A stretch of 64,000 nucleotides of DNA, from positions 2,046,001-2,110,000 of the forward strand of contig NC_068570.1 in assembly GCF_025698545.1 (NCBI RefSeq), in the 5' to 3' direction. The translations under genes and the position numbers were made by a program. The stretch is from Gossypium raimondii. Its lineage: Eukaryota > Streptophyta > Magnoliopsida > Malvales > Malvaceae. This document shows positions 23,856-37,309 of this stretch, piece after piece. Position 1 is the first letter of the stretch. Each line of letters begins with the position of its first letter. The notes under the pieces were generated by a model. That model had not been told where the DNA came from and searched no databases. It worked only from the letters and a program-made list of their open reading frames with translations.

Positions 23856-24379
23856 AAAAAATAATTAATTGATATTTTATTAATTGAAGAGTAATAATTT
23901 CAAGAATTACTATATATAGACACTAATACTTTAAAAATTTGAGAAGCTTTGTAGAAATTATATATATATATATACTTGCATATGTAATATATAACTAAGA
24001 TGAAGGAGGAAAAAATAAAGCTTCTAGTAGCTTGACTTTCCTTTTAGTACAAATTTTAGTAATATATAGACTCTACTTTTGTTAAATTTTTTCATTTAAT
24101 TTCAATGTTTTTTAGTATTAATCTGGTTTGTGATTTATTTTTAATTTCTTTTGTCAAAAGTATTAATTGCATTTTAGTTTTATTTTTATTAGTTAATATT
24201 AAAATTTGGATTAGTTGAAAACTTTATAATGCTTATGTTTCTAAAAATAATTTAATGTAAGAGAAATACAAATTGACAATATAATGCTACTTGAAAGTTT
24301 CAGAAATTAATAAGAGATGCATTACCTTATTAGAGGAATGAAAACTATATTTGTAAGTATGTTTGAGTAGTGCTTCAAG

Positions 24380-25150
24380 CAATGCAAATTGCTTCATGGA
24401 TTGCTGAAAAACAAATACGAACACAACAATATGATTATGTAGTTCGGTTTCCGGTCAGAGAGATAATCCACTATCATAACACCTAGTACAACAAGTGATT
24501 CAAGTTTTAACACTCACCAGTTTAACAACCTCACTTTTGTACCTAAGATCTAGATATTTATTCTCTAAATTTCCCTTTAGAAACTAAGTAATTCACTTGT
24601 TTTCACACTCAATGCCTTCACAATTACAAGTTCATTATTGAATGTATAAGTGCTAAAACTCTTAGTACAAAACCTATACAAATCTCGAGTGTTTAAACTG
24701 CTGTCGATTTGCTAACATACTTACAATCAATCTTCCCACCAAAGTAGTAAGGTAATCATCACGGAGAATATTTTCAATAAGTCCAACTTAAGTCTTCAAA
24801 TCTTCAGTATATGTAACCAAGTTACCCGACCGATCCAGTCTCCTTAAAATAAGGAAACTAATTTGCTTAATCCAATTCAAACCAATCTTTAAGATATGTT
24901 TTCTATAAATGGTTTGTCTTCAGAAATGGACTTGCACACATCCAAAATATCAGTGACGATTACAGCTAAAAGATTTTGTTTACAAAAATTGCAAACTTTA
25001 AAATTGGCAAGTTATGAGGCTGAGCAGTGCCAGATGCAGCAGGCAATGCTTGTAGCACTATTCTTTTCACTCTTTTCTTAATTGCCTCAACACCTTGATT
25101 AACTGCCAATAGTTGTGTCCTAACCCCACCGTTAGGTCGCTCTAACAATA
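24380..25150 (-). mobile_element. Probable LTR-retrotransposon remnant (copia-like)
   Basis: On the minus strand a short open piece (ending LQALPAASGTAQP) is followed by non-coding sequence with 'gtgatgattaccttactactttgg', 'ttggttacatatactgaag' and 'gttaaaacttgaatcacttg', which resembles the R-U5 part of copia LTRs. The resemblance is by eye only, and no ends or primer-binding site were located. Confidence 0.35.
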
Positions 25151-28100
25151 AACTTAAGTAAACTAATTAGGCATTATTATAAGCCCTCGAGAAACCCCAT
25201 CGTATCAGTCATACATGAAAATCAGGCCCCAAATGGCCTATCTTCCTCAATTGTAGAAACTTTACTTTCCATGTAATATCTACTTTGATGGTTTTATTAG
25301 ATATTATTTTGTAATTAAAAAAGCTTAAGTATCTTTAGTTCCAATCTCAAATTTTACTAGGCAAGTCTAGTGTAAGAGGATCTAGTTTGGGCTCTCAAAA
25401 ATTTGGATATCTACACTTAATTAGCATTTCTAGACCTTGATCCTTTTATATTTTGCATTATAATGTTGATTTCCATTGTTACTATTAAATCCACGGATAG
25501 CTAATTTGTTATGTGATTAGTGGTGAATATTGGTATGATTAAATAAGTTGTTGTAAAGACTTATATTGTTGCTTGCTTAGATTGGTGATTTTAACGCATT
25601 CTTATAATTGACAACCATAGGCATGATTAGAATTACGAAAAATGAGAGATCTAACCCTAGTTGACCAAACCGATCTAGCTTGTTAAGCACAATGAGTTGA
25701 AAGATTTGGTGTATGTTAGGCTTACAAGTGGGAGCTGGGTTTAATGGTGAATTCTAGTTCTCAAGGCGAGTCAAGAGACCGGGAGGGGTTAGGATTAGTG
25801 AAAATATATTTAGGATCAACAAGTTTATGTTTAACCATTAATTCACCAATTGAATCCACTAATCACTAATTCTATAGTTGTTAGGAAAGTTAAATTTGAG
25901 ATTGTTAGGTTCTTAATTAGTTGAGTGATTACCTTCAAATCGATTGTATTGACAGTGCTATGAGTTCTATTAGAATGGTAATCCATAAGATTAGTTGAAC
26001 AATTTTGTTTGCATTAGCTCAATTTAGACTAATATTATCTCTCTAGGGATTTAATCCTTGAAGTACTTCCATTTTGAAAGTATTTCATTGTAATATATTA
26101 TTGCAATAACATTCGTGCGCTTTCGGTATTGACTAGACTTTTAAATTGAATATATTTTGTAAGTCTAATAGCTAACCATCAATGGATGGTCGCAAGGTCA
26201 CATTAGGATCTACTTATAGACTCCTCTTATCACATCTTAGCACACATAAAATAAAGTCTTCTATAACTTTACCACAAACTTTCAATAGTATGATTAAGTC
26301 ACATCTTAGTAATAAAATGTAGGTGTAAAAACATATTTTTTTTTTGCTCTATTGTTAATGATTTTAGTTTTAACATACTTTGTCACAAAAGAATTAGCTA
26401 TTGTGACAAAATTAACTATCACAAAAAAAAAGAAAAAAGAAAAAAAGAAAGAGTTATTGTGATAAAGTTAATAGTTACAAAAGAATGAAGTTATTGTGGC
26501 AAAGATGAAAGGCTTGATTGATAAAATAAAAAGAGAGTTATATGTGTCTGTTGGGAAAGTTGCTACTGCTCATTCCATGTCCTGTTATAACGAAATTGTT
26601 TATGTACTTGGCCCATCGACTCGGACCTTGAATAATTTTGATTTGTACTGAGTTTGGTTCACTTGAAAGTGGCATATTTAACAAAACTAGAAGCATGGGT
26701 CGGCTTGGGTGCTAAGACTCCTAACCAAATTGCTTAAGGTGATTGAATACATGAAAGTCTTATTATTAAAATGCTATTTTTTGGAGATAAATATCATATT
26801 TGTTCAAGAGAGTTTTGGAATAGTTGGAAGACTAATTTATAAAAACTTTTATGTGATAAATACTTAGGATAATTAATAGGATAATTTTAACTTTTAAATA
26901 GAAGTTTCAAACCTATCAAAACACTATTGATTGACCACTTGTAAAGGCCTATAAATGTGTTCTTGTGTTTATTTTTTTGACACTCTTTTGGGTATTCTTT
27001 GGAGAGTTTATTGATTGTATTGTGAGATATTTGAGTGAGCGATTTGTGACAATTGAGGTTGGTATTGGTGCTGCAATTATTTCTTTGTGTAAGTACAGAT
27101 TAGGCTTAAGCCAATAGATAATTCAGATGATTGTTGAAATAAAATCATTCACTAGACGAGATTCCGCAGGCATAGGACCGTTGTGTTTGAATTACGTTAA
27201 CAAAAATTAGTTGCGTCGATTCTTTTTTGCTCTTATATTTTTCTCACTACTTTTTTTTTTTTGTTCTAAACTACCATTACAACGAAAAATAAACAGACAA
27301 CAAGTGACAACCTGAAAATTAACCACTGATAATTGTAGCCTTTAGTGTGTTTTTTATTACACTAAAAATGCATATTCTTATAGTAATTTAAGTTCTCTTC
27401 ATCACTAGAAGACACCAAAACACCACTTTTACACTAACAGTTGTATCTCTTTCAAAACCTTCCAAAATTTTTTAAAAAAATTCTTTCAGACCATCACTAA
27501 CGTCGACACAGTGTATGAATCACATCCACTCTCGAACCCCGAATTTTGTACCAGCAATTTTAATAGTAAACAGACACTAGCTCATGCATACAAGTTCTAT
27601 CATGTTGATGTTGTTGAAGAGAGAAAGCTTAGTTTTACCAACCACGACTCCTCCCACGTTAACATGGCTTCTCAACACATCAATACTAGTTATATTAATT
27701 TTCACACTACTCCATTTCATTCCCATTATTATATACATATATACGAATATACCTAATTAAGACTTTACTTCAATTATTTAGCACTTAAACAAAAAGAATC
27801 CCTTTCATCTTTGTCAATTAAAGTCGACCTTAAAAGAGTATTTTCTTTCATATGGTGTATTTAATTTTGGATAATTTTTATGAAATACTTTTTTTATCAA
27901 TAGGATTAACCATGTTCTTTTCATGTTTTTAAATGTGAAAAAAAATGTAGCAACTCATTCAGGCAATGAGAATGCTCTAATTTCAAAAGAATTTAAAAGC
28001 GCAATCGTTATAGGGATAAATATAAAAACTATGCATGAACTTTAATCCAATGTGTAATGTCATACATGAACTTTGAAGTTGTGTGATTTTATGCATGAAA

Positions 28101-31100
28101 TCTTGATTTGATTCAATTTTCATAAATCTCTAACAATATTATCGAATTATCATAAGTTTATGTTGATATATTGCATACACGAGCGATTATCTTAATCCAA
28201 TGTAAGAATAAATCTATATATCCATTTATTTAAATGTGTACAATTGAATCAAAATCAAAGTTTTATATATATATATATGAACAACAATTCATGTTTCATG
28301 TGTATAATTGCACAGATTAAAGTTTATATATATAAAATTGATATTTATCCCCACGTTATATTATTATTTTATCATTTTTATTTCCTAAAATCAAGGAGAA
28401 AAAATGTAAACCAAAACCAAGAAATTAGTGAAAATTAGTGAGGATGGAACAGCTAATATCAGATTCCAAATGAAGAATAAAATCAGATTTTGACAAGTTA
28501 AAAAAAACCCAGTGCAACTATTTTTTTTTTTTATTACATGATTTTGTTCCTACAAATTTTCCGACATGCTAGAGTTTTTGTTGTTTGAAAGGTCGTGCAA
28601 TGGCCGGTGCAAAGTTCCTAACAACACCAAATGTCCTTATAGAAAATTTTCCCTTCAAAACAAAGAATTTTCATAAATAAAAAAATTATAAAAAAACTTA
28701 AAAATGGTCTCAGGCTGACACGTAAGCTTCTCAACGAGGGTTTCGGCGGAATCATAGGGTTCTTAAAGTACAATAATTTTAAAGTATGCTTTTGGCTTTG
28801 TTCAGGTAATCTAATGGATTAATTATCACATCGTGGATTAGTATATAATATATATGGATTTATATTTAACATATTAACGAGGTTTGATTTTATATGTTAT
28901 TAATGAATTAGATTTCAATACATTATAATTATTTGAATTTTTTTTTGAACAATCTCGTTATAAGTTTTGATCATATCTGTTCTTTTTGACACAACGCCTA
29001 GAACTACCCATAGCCCCTCCTCAACTCATAAATAGGAGAATAATGCACTTCAACATACCCGAACTCAAGCAGCTTATTTGGATTTATTTTTAAATCTTTT
29101 TGATTATATGTTATTATCTATTTTTTTACCTGTTTAATTCAATCTTTGATTATTTTGCTATCAAGGTAAAAACTTGATCCAACCAACTTGAATTCAAATT
29201 TGATTAACTTGATTTAATCATAGTTTAGTTGATATTGCTACTATTGCAATAATTTAAAGAAGATGTGGGTTTGAGCGTATATAAACAGACTCGAAACAAC
29301 CAGAACCCAAAATGCTTAAAAGGACTTGAGCAACTTATAATGATCCGACTTGAAAACCCTAAATCTCAAGCCTTAATAACTTAAAATCTAAATTAATTAA
29401 CCCCAGTCAAAATTGATAAGGTATGAAATACGAACCTATTCTATATATATAAACTAAAATCCACAAGTGGGATCATAATGAGTTTGTCATAGATATGGTG
29501 CTTCAGCTTTGAAGGAATCTTGGGTTAATTTATTTATTTATTTCTCACGAAGTTACTTATCTTCATATATCTATAGTTTGGGTGTTCACAAAATCTGATC
29601 AGAGATTTTAGTTCATTTTATTTAGGGTATAATTATAAACATGGAGCATCTTTTAGTTCATTTGCCACGTACATGGCTAATCCATGTCCTTAATTAATTT
29701 GCCACGTAAATTATAAACATGAAAAAGGAAAGACGCTCGAAATTCGAAAATAAAAATGCCTGTCTGGTTATTACATTTCATCATCTGCTAGCTGGGGAAT
29801 AAATTATACTTTTTGCATTGTTGTTCATAACTTTCACATGGTTTAGGGTTATAAACAAAACTCTTCATCTGCTAGCATGCCTTTTGTGCAGCTATTGGCT
29901 ATGAGAGTCAACCTTACCCACCATATAAGGATAAAAAGGATCGTATACTTTCATTCATATTCGAATATGTATCAAACATAATTATCGAATATTAGTGTAA
30001 AACTAACATAAATTTATCACATCCTGTTCACAAAAAACTATTTATGTTAAAGGAGAAGGGATTGCCCAAGATCTGAACTTTACATACCAAAGACTTGAAA
30101 TTTTGAGTAAAATAAAAATGTGTAACATTGTTTCGATTAATACAAAACTTTACGTGTATGATGAAGACTATTATAATATTTGAAGCGTCAAAACTGAGTT
30201 GTAAAGAGATGGGTTCGTACACTACCAATTATCTAACCAATGGACAATATTAATTTGATAGTTTTTCATAGCAAGAAGATAAGAAAAGGGATTAAATTGC
30301 AAGAACAACAAGTGTTAGGGTTGGTGCCAGTTAGCCCGTTTAGGACAAGGAGCGAGTTTGGCGGTTACCTTGTCGGAATTTTAAGTTCATTTAAAAAAAA
30401 AAAAACAAATGTCATACTCATTTTCCACGATCTGGCCGTCCCTTTTGTTCCAATTTCTTTGTTTAATCTTCTAACATTCCTCATGCTTATTATATTCAAG
30501 GGAAAGACTCCCACGTTCTTACATTAAAAATTTGGGGCCAATTTAAGACTACTCTTATCGATTTAGTTTACCTTGTATTAAATTTTAATCGGTTTGTGTT
30601 GTAATAATTTTGTAAATTTTTAGATAATTTATTTATGTTGTAATAGTTTGATATTTATAGTTAATTATATATATTCGATTTTGTACTTTGTATGGTGCTT
30701 ATAACACTTTTTTTAAATAAACGGTCAAATTTTAATACAAATTTTATATATATTAAATTAAAATTTATATTTTATATACTATAATATTAACAATAAATTA
30801 GTATAATTTTTTTGTATTTTATTATAATCTAAGTTGAATATTTATTAATATTAAAATAATACAAATAGTAAAGAAACGAGGAAATAAGTATATTTATGAA
30901 ATTTTTATTAATGGATTAGAATTAAAGTTTGTATGTAATTTTAATATATTTTACATTTAAGTTAAAATTTATTTAAAATTAATTTTTAAACATCATTTAA
31001 ATTATTATCTTTTGTGTTTACAACATAACATGTAAATCGAACATTCTAATTTTTGGTTGCATGTATTTTTCAAAAGTATTTTTTTCACAATAATTTTTAA

Positions 31101-31770
31101 AAAACAATTCTAAACTAGTGTATATAACTTCACTAATCATAATTAATAACATTTAGTGACCTCTCAATGATTGTTGTTAGACCCCTTAAGTCATTTTAAT
31201 TGCACTTTTTAATAGGTCCAAGGTGTTTAAAGGTCATTGTAACCCTTTTTGCATTATTTTAATCTATCAATTCATGAACTTAGCCACCTTCTGAGTTGTA
31301 CTTTGCCTGGTTTTGGCCCCACACAGTGGACTCCTGGATTAGTAACACAATAATTATCTGGAATTTAAAAAAAAAAAAAAAAGAAACTCTATAAACTAAT
31401 ATAAGTCAAATCCCTTACATTCTTTTTGGTAAACTATGTTATAATTTCCTATACTTTTCAAAAATTTAAAATTTAATCCTTATATTCTTATTGTCGGGAA
31501 TTTAATCCTTTTACTTTTCAGATTTTAAAATACATGCCCAATTATTAATATTGTTAAACTTTTCTTTATTAAATATAGGTTCATTATGTTATTTTTATTA
31601 ATATTATTAATTTTAAAATGGCATATTAATAAATTAAAAAAAGAAAAACTTAACAATGTTAACAGCTGGACTTGATTTTTGACATTTGAAAAATAAAGAG
31701 ACTAAATTCCAAAATTTTAAAAAGTATAGAGACTTATAACATATTTCAACTATTTTTTAGGGTTTTGAGA

Positions 31771-31780
31771 TATATAAATA
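31771..31780 (+). promoter_or_regulatory. TATA box of the RSL bHLH gene
   Basis: TATATAAATA lies 89-98 bases before the ATG. Transcription would begin near 31800 and give a leader of about 65 bases. The out-of-frame ATG at 31780 would then lie upstream of the cap site. Confidence 0.6.
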
Positions 31781-31868
31781 TGTCTTTTCTCTTTACTCAC
31801 CTCAAACCACCATTTAAGACCCTTCAATACCAAACAAACCCCAAAAATCCTCCTCCTATTTTGTCTCA

Positions 31869-33265
31869 ATGGAGTCACTTGCAAATTTCCCGAATGGAGA
31901 ATGGGAGTACTCATTTAACAAATTATTCTCCATTGATGACCACCTTGATTTCTCGTTTCCATTAGAACATGATGAGGGTTTGAGCTTTATAAACCCTGAA
32001 ATCAATGAGATTTTATTGCCTTCTAGTAATGCTTTCGATTACAATTCTCTTGCAACCTACGACCTTACTGGTTCAAATCATGTTGCTGTAACAAATGACA
32101 TCACCATGTCATTCGAGTCGTTTCCCCCACTATTCCCCAACACTCCAATGGAAGGCACTGTCAACAATGTCATTGAAGATTTGAACACAAAGAAGCGACT
32201 TCGGGTACATACACACACTCGTATATATATGTATGTGTCTTGTTATAGGGTTTTCTAATTCATGGTTTGGAATGTGCAGGCAATATCAAAAGGTTGTAAG
32301 AATGTGCAGAGGTCAAAGAAGAACCGCAATGAAGGGGAATGTAATAATTACATTGGTGTGGAACGTGGACATAGTTCAAGCACAACATGTAGTTCAGAGG
32401 ACGATAGTGTTTGTCAAGACATTAATAATAATGGTGGGGGGGCAACCTCGGATACCAAAGCTTCTCAAGCTCTTAACTTGAATGGAAAGGCAAGAGCTAG
32501 TAGAGGATCAGCAACTGATCCCCAAAGTCTTTATGCAAGGAAAAGAAGAGAGAGGATTAATGAGAGGTTGAGGATTCTGCAGAACCTTGTCCCCAATGGA
32601 ACTAAGGTAATTAACCAATTGGTTGATTTTTGTTCCATCTAGGCATCCTGTTTATCATTTTAATAATAGAACTATTTATTTTTAATAGTGTTACCTATTT
32701 GAATTAGCTAATGACAAAATTGTATTTTAACTCATAAAAATACATAATTTAATTTCGCTCCTAAATTTTTTTTTTTTTGACTTTGCTCCGCTAATGACAT
32801 TATAAAAGGAAAGAGATGAGATATATCAAATTAAAGTAAAAAATTAAACCTCAAATTTGATTACAGTAGTAGAGAGATCAAACCATTATACTTTTATAAT
32901 CCATATATTGGATTTATATATTATTTTGATAGAAAATATGGGGTTTGTATTAATTTATAATTAATACATTCAATTTGATAAAAATACAGGTTGATATCAG
33001 CACAATGCTTGAAGAGGCTGTCCACTATGTCAAGTTTTTGCAGCTACAAATCAAGGTAAACTGAGAAAAAGAAAATTTACTAATACCTTAAATGAAACAA
33101 AATTAGGGTTTTAAACCATTAAATTACTAATATGAAATTGCCTTTTTTGGGTTTTTGCATGATGGGTTGCAGCTTTTAAGCTCTGATGACCTATGGATGT
33201 ATGCTCCCATTGCTTACAATGGTGTTGATGTGGCACTCAACAAGAAGATCTCTACACTTTTATGA
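31869..33265 (+). CDS. RSL-class bHLH transcription factor (ROOT HAIR DEFECTIVE 6-LIKE)
   Basis: Exons: 31869-32204, 32280-32606, 32990-33055, 33173-33265; all introns are GT-AG in phase 0, giving 273 residues. The N-terminal third is acidic and Ser/Asn-rich. The DNA-binding region begins at about R187 ([20 protein letters not shown]), followed by [15 protein letters not shown], the loop, and helix 2 [20 protein letters not shown] across the exon 2-3 junction. The atypical C-terminal tail [17 protein letters not shown] is a hallmark of RSL proteins. Known family members bind G-box/RHE-type sites and drive outgrowth of root hairs (and, in cotton, are discussed for fibre cells). Length and the late exon pattern fit class II RSL (RSL2/RSL4, bHLH85/54-like). 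Which subclass member it is cannot be decided without a tree. Confidence 0.93.
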
Positions 33266-33641
33266 CAATGAAAATGGAGAGTTGCCCCTACACTGAATTA
33301 ATTTATAAGTACCTAATTTAATTGACAACGGTTCAAGAACTGAAGAGAAGAATAATACTGTACTATATCATATTATATCATATATATATATAGTTGCTGA
33401 CTTGTAGTATGAATGAAATTAAATGAAAAATTTCAATCATGAGCAGTAATGAATGAATTACTATCCTATCTGTTTCATTCTATTTGTATATTATATATTT
33501 CCTACTGAATGTCACAGAGCACATGCTTATAGATGCATGATATTATTCTATAAGTTAGAGAAAATTCAGTGAATGCTTCTATTTGAAGTGAACTTGGCAA
33601 CAAACTTGATAGAGTATCATTTAAGTATATACATAGCAATA

Positions 33642-33677
<36 letters not shown>

Positions 33678-34606
33678 GTATTCAAGCATATATGAAAACT
33701 ATCCTGTGCACAGAACTTCATAGTGTGAAAATGGCAGGCTTAATTGATCAGCGAAATGTAACTATCAAATATGTGTCTATTTTTAATATGCTTTGTTTCG
33801 GTGAAAAGATATTTGTGGTATAATAACAAGTTTAGCTCTTGATGTTTATATATTTTAGGTAAATGATGACAAAATGTGTAAATGTTATGGGCTAGATTTA
33901 TTAAATCAATACCAAATTGATAAAATATGTAAATTCTGGGGCTAAAACAAATACAACTAACGAAAAATATTAACATTTGTGATTAATTGTTCTTAATTGC
34001 TCACTTAATTTCAAAATTCACAGGAGTTAAATTGCTTTGATTTTTTTAGAGGGATCAATTTGTTCATTATCAAAATTTCAAAAAATTTGCTCCAAAATAT
34101 TATACATTAAGGTCATTTTCATTTATAAACATTAATTTTGAAATTTTTATTCTAAAGTATGGTTTAAGATGATATAAGGTTTAGGCTTGAGGCCTCGTTG
34201 ATTCAATCGAAAACAAAGAAAGACGACAAGAGAAAGGAAGCCATAACTAATGTCCAAAGCTTTTGTTATCTATTGCGATTTATATCTTTTTATCAACAAA
34301 ATCAAACCGCTCAGATCTCGTAACTTGTAACTTTTTTCTCAACTTAAACTTTAAATTTTTTTAGTTCACATTAACTTGGAATTTGATAATTGTTTCAAGT
34401 TTTGGTCCATGTGATAACATGACACTCTGATATTAAATCACATCATAAGTGATGATGTGGCATAATCTTAGAATGCTGTGCCATTACATGGGCCAAAATT
34501 GAAAAAATTGTCGAGACTAAATATTACCTTATTCCATAGTTTTCTTAAATAAATAAAAACCACTATATTTTTCCATTTTAAAATTTTTGTTCAATAAACT
34601 TTATAG
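33266..34606. other. 3' flank of the bHLH gene and AT-rich sequence
   Basis: The 3' UTR should lie in the first few hundred bases; AATGAAATTAAATGAA near 33411 is a loose poly(A) signal region. A TA microsatellite (33645-33675) follows. No further gene is seen. Confidence 0.5.
33645..33675. repeat. (TA)15 microsatellite
   Basis: A pure TA run of about 31 bases, about 380 bases after the bHLH stop codon. Confidence 0.95.
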
Positions 34607-34695
34607 TCTGGTTTGATGCAATTGTAATTTATGAGCAACCAAGCAAGCCTGACCCATGAAATCCCTTTCAGAATAGTTGACAATCAAACCACCTA

Positions 34696-34805
34696 GTGAT
34701 GAAGTTTCCCTTCCTATCAAGCAGGGATCTCTTCATCAAGTCACCGTTAAGAGGTTTGATAGCTAATGCAAGTGCCCCAAACATATCCATGATCATGTTG
34801 GCCCC
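34696..34805 (-). pseudogene. Captured fragment of an ACA-type Ca2+-ATPase exon
   Basis: About 108 bases align without gaps to 39804-39912, part of exon 6 of the intact ATPase gene (the [26 protein letters not shown] region), with roughly 13 differences. On the minus strand it still reads MDMFGALALA and MKRSLLDRKGNFI. Homology ends abruptly on both sides: at 34696 next to the left direct repeat, and after TTGGCCC near 34805. It is a captured or duplicated gene piece, not an exon in use. The donor may be the neighbouring gene or a paralogue. Confidence 0.85.
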
Positions 34806-36126
34806 AATTTGCATCCCTCAGGTCCTTATTCTCTGCCAATGCTTGCTCCAACCCTGACGACGGGTTAGAAGGAGCTACCTCGAAACCCTCTGCCACTGCC
34901 TCAACAAGGCACATGATGTTCGCTAGTCTTAGTACCAACTGCAAACACCACTAGAACTAGAGCACGAGATCTATTAAAGGAACCTACACTCTTTGGAGGC
35001 ATGAAGCAAATGATTAATACAATAAATGACAAACCCATAATCAATAGTGAACAACAGTTGTAGGGCCCTCATCTCGGCCATCGACAGCACCTTCCTCGGG
35101 ATTCATGGCAAAGGGAGTCTCAATGTGTAAATGTTCACGCACATCATGGAATACAAAATCGGCAAGCTCCCTCTCGTTTCCAAATAATCCTCATTGTCAT
35201 GAGGCCACATTGAATGTGACATCGAAGGAATAATCACTCCAAACATATTAATAATGTTCGTCTATTGATTAAACGTACGTTTGTCTGTCTAGCAGTGCTT
35301 GTCGAGACAGAACCTCCAAAAATTATGTAGAGTCCAAGCCTCGACAAATACAATTCCCCTAGTCCTAAGGTGATGATATTGATCCTAGGCGGAGGACCCA
35401 GCAAAGGGGAGAATAATAAGCCTGGTAGGAGCAAGAATTGTCCATAGTAGCAAAAGTGGAAAATCCCTCAACTTATTCCTTATTAAAATATATTTGTGAT
35501 GGTAGAAGGTGACATTCCTTGGGAAATTATATACAACAGACATTTCATCAATTTGTGGTCTGAATTCCCCTACAACAAGAGGGTCGTCAAAGGTAAATGT
35601 GAACAAATTTCTAAAGCTACTCATAGAAGAAATTTCCCAATTCTTCATACAATCCAAAAAATACTACACTAGTAAACACTAGGATGTCCTTGATGGTTGT
35701 CCAGAAGCAATACGATAAACTCGAATAATCCTCACAAACCAAAGGTGAAAAGGCAGGTGAAAGTCTACCTCAAACAAACGAAAGGGCAAGAAGAAGCTCC
35801 TTCCACATGCTGTATCATCACTCTTTCCATGAAAGTCCGACAAAACTAAAAATTCATACCTATAATGTCTCGACTGCAAACACTATAAACGTAGCATGGT
35901 TGCCATCACTTCCACTTTAGTGGTCGTTAGCAACTCCTCACCCTCCACTGCAATATCCTTTATCAAGGAATTGCTAACCATTTTAGGGAAAACAAGAACC
36001 AAGTACAATGTGCAAAAAGAAGAAAAGATTATGCAATCAAAAACAAGAAAAAGAGAACACAAGGCAACGTAAAACTTGGTGGGCAACCTTTTTATAGGCA
36101 CCAGGGCGGGAAAACGAAGTGCCATC
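34806..36126 (-). pseudogene. Decayed gypsy-type transposon gene fragment
   Basis: The minus strand contains open pieces separated by stops: MALRFPALVPIKRLP (from 36125), GYEFLVLSDFHGKSDD-like text followed by FEVDFHLPFHLWFVRIIRVY, then CMKNWEISSMSSFRNLFTFT, and finally coiled-coil-like ALAENKDLRDANW (about 34820). The 'F.LPFH.F...I...Y.IAPGQL' layout recalls the plant 'putative gypsy type transposon' domain. Several stops and at least one frameshift make it non-functional. The family call is by resemblance only. Confidence 0.45.
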
Positions 36127-37309
36127 CCAAAAGAAATGACGACAGAAAGGAATGGTACCTTTTCAAAACTTCAAATGATGACACAGCCTCACCAATACCA
36201 CACCAAACAAACTCAACTTTATGAACTCACTTAAACAGAGAAATAATTGAATAAAACTATGATTACACATTATTCTATCTCTTTTCAATAGGAAAAATCT
36301 TGTTTGTATTTTTTAATTAGAAAAAGATATGCTGGTGTCGCATAAAATTATTTAAAAAGGGATACATATAATATGACGTCTCTATTACATACAGTCCTTT
36401 TTCCCCATCAATTATTCATATTCAGTAGACCCCTCATCTAGTCCATTAAAATAAATACCAATAGTGCCTAGGTAAAAAACTCAAGTGGTTTAGGCCCACG
36501 GGAGCCTATATTCCCTTGTAAATATCCTCTCATCATCGAGGTAAAGGAGGCAGAGGACATAGAACCCTTACACTGTCAAGACTCCACCCCCCTTATTTCC
36601 TCTAACTTCCTAGTCTAGCATAATGTAAACCGTCCCTATATTGACAGCTCTCCACAGTCCACACCCTTTTATGGCATGACCACCATAATAAAACACCTCC
36701 CTTTTTTGTGTTGTGATAATACTTCATTGATATAAAATGCTATAAACTTAAAAATAAAATATTACTGAGGAACAGGATAGTTGAAATTATAGTAAAAATA
36801 TCATATTACCTCTATTAAAAAGTTATCACTTAATCAAATGATATCAACTTAATATAAAAATAAGTGAGATCAACTCACTTGATAAATAAAGCAAAATTAC
36901 ATGAATATTTTATTTTTTAAATAAATAAAAATTAATATTTTTTTTCATTTAAACAATATCCTTCAATTACCCTTTTAAGCCTGGTTTGATGCAGTTGTAA
37001 GTTATGAATAAGTCTTGGCAATCAAGCAATTAGGCTTGGCCAAAAAATTCCTATCAAAATAGTTGATAATCCAACTATTTAATTAGTCGGATCGCATTAA
37101 TATTGTATCGATTTGAATTTTGAAATTTAAATGTATCTATTTGAATTCAATTTTGTTTAAACTCTTTTAAAGAAAATTTATGCTGTCGGCATGAAGAGTT
37201 TATTTAAACGAATCAACTATATACGTCCTCTTTTAGGTTTTAAATATGCAATATGTAAATTATCTTATCTAATCACTTCGTTGAAACTTATTATCTTAAC
37301 TAAAGAAAT

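Larger units (their letters stand above)
22811..31770. other. 9-kb gene-poor, AT-rich, repeat debris
   Basis: I find no supported gene. It contains a family B foldback copy (23558-23855), an LTR-like, possibly copia-derived, stretch read on the minus strand (24380-25150), and repeat fragments at 25300-26160 and 26500-27240. Open frames at 27511-27756, 28244-28438 and 30240-30527 have neither domains nor splice context. Confidence 0.5.
34607..37085 (+). repeat. Pair of diverged ~90-100-bp direct repeats about 2.4 kb apart
   Basis: The segment at 34607-34695 (CTGGTTTGATGCAATTGTAA ... AATAGTTGACAATC) recurs at 36980-37085 (CTGGTTTGATGCAGTTGTAA ... AATAGTTGATAATCC). The copies are in the same direction and estimated by eye at 75-80% identity. 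They bracket a Ca2+-ATPase exon fragment and a decayed transposon gene, so they may be terminal or LTR-like repeats of a composite element. No TG...CA ends are evident. Confidence 0.55.

Noticed and set aside
31780..31965. Upstream ATG overlapping the bHLH start
   Set aside because: The TATA box at 31771-31780 puts the likely transcription start downstream of this ATG, so it is probably not in the mRNA.
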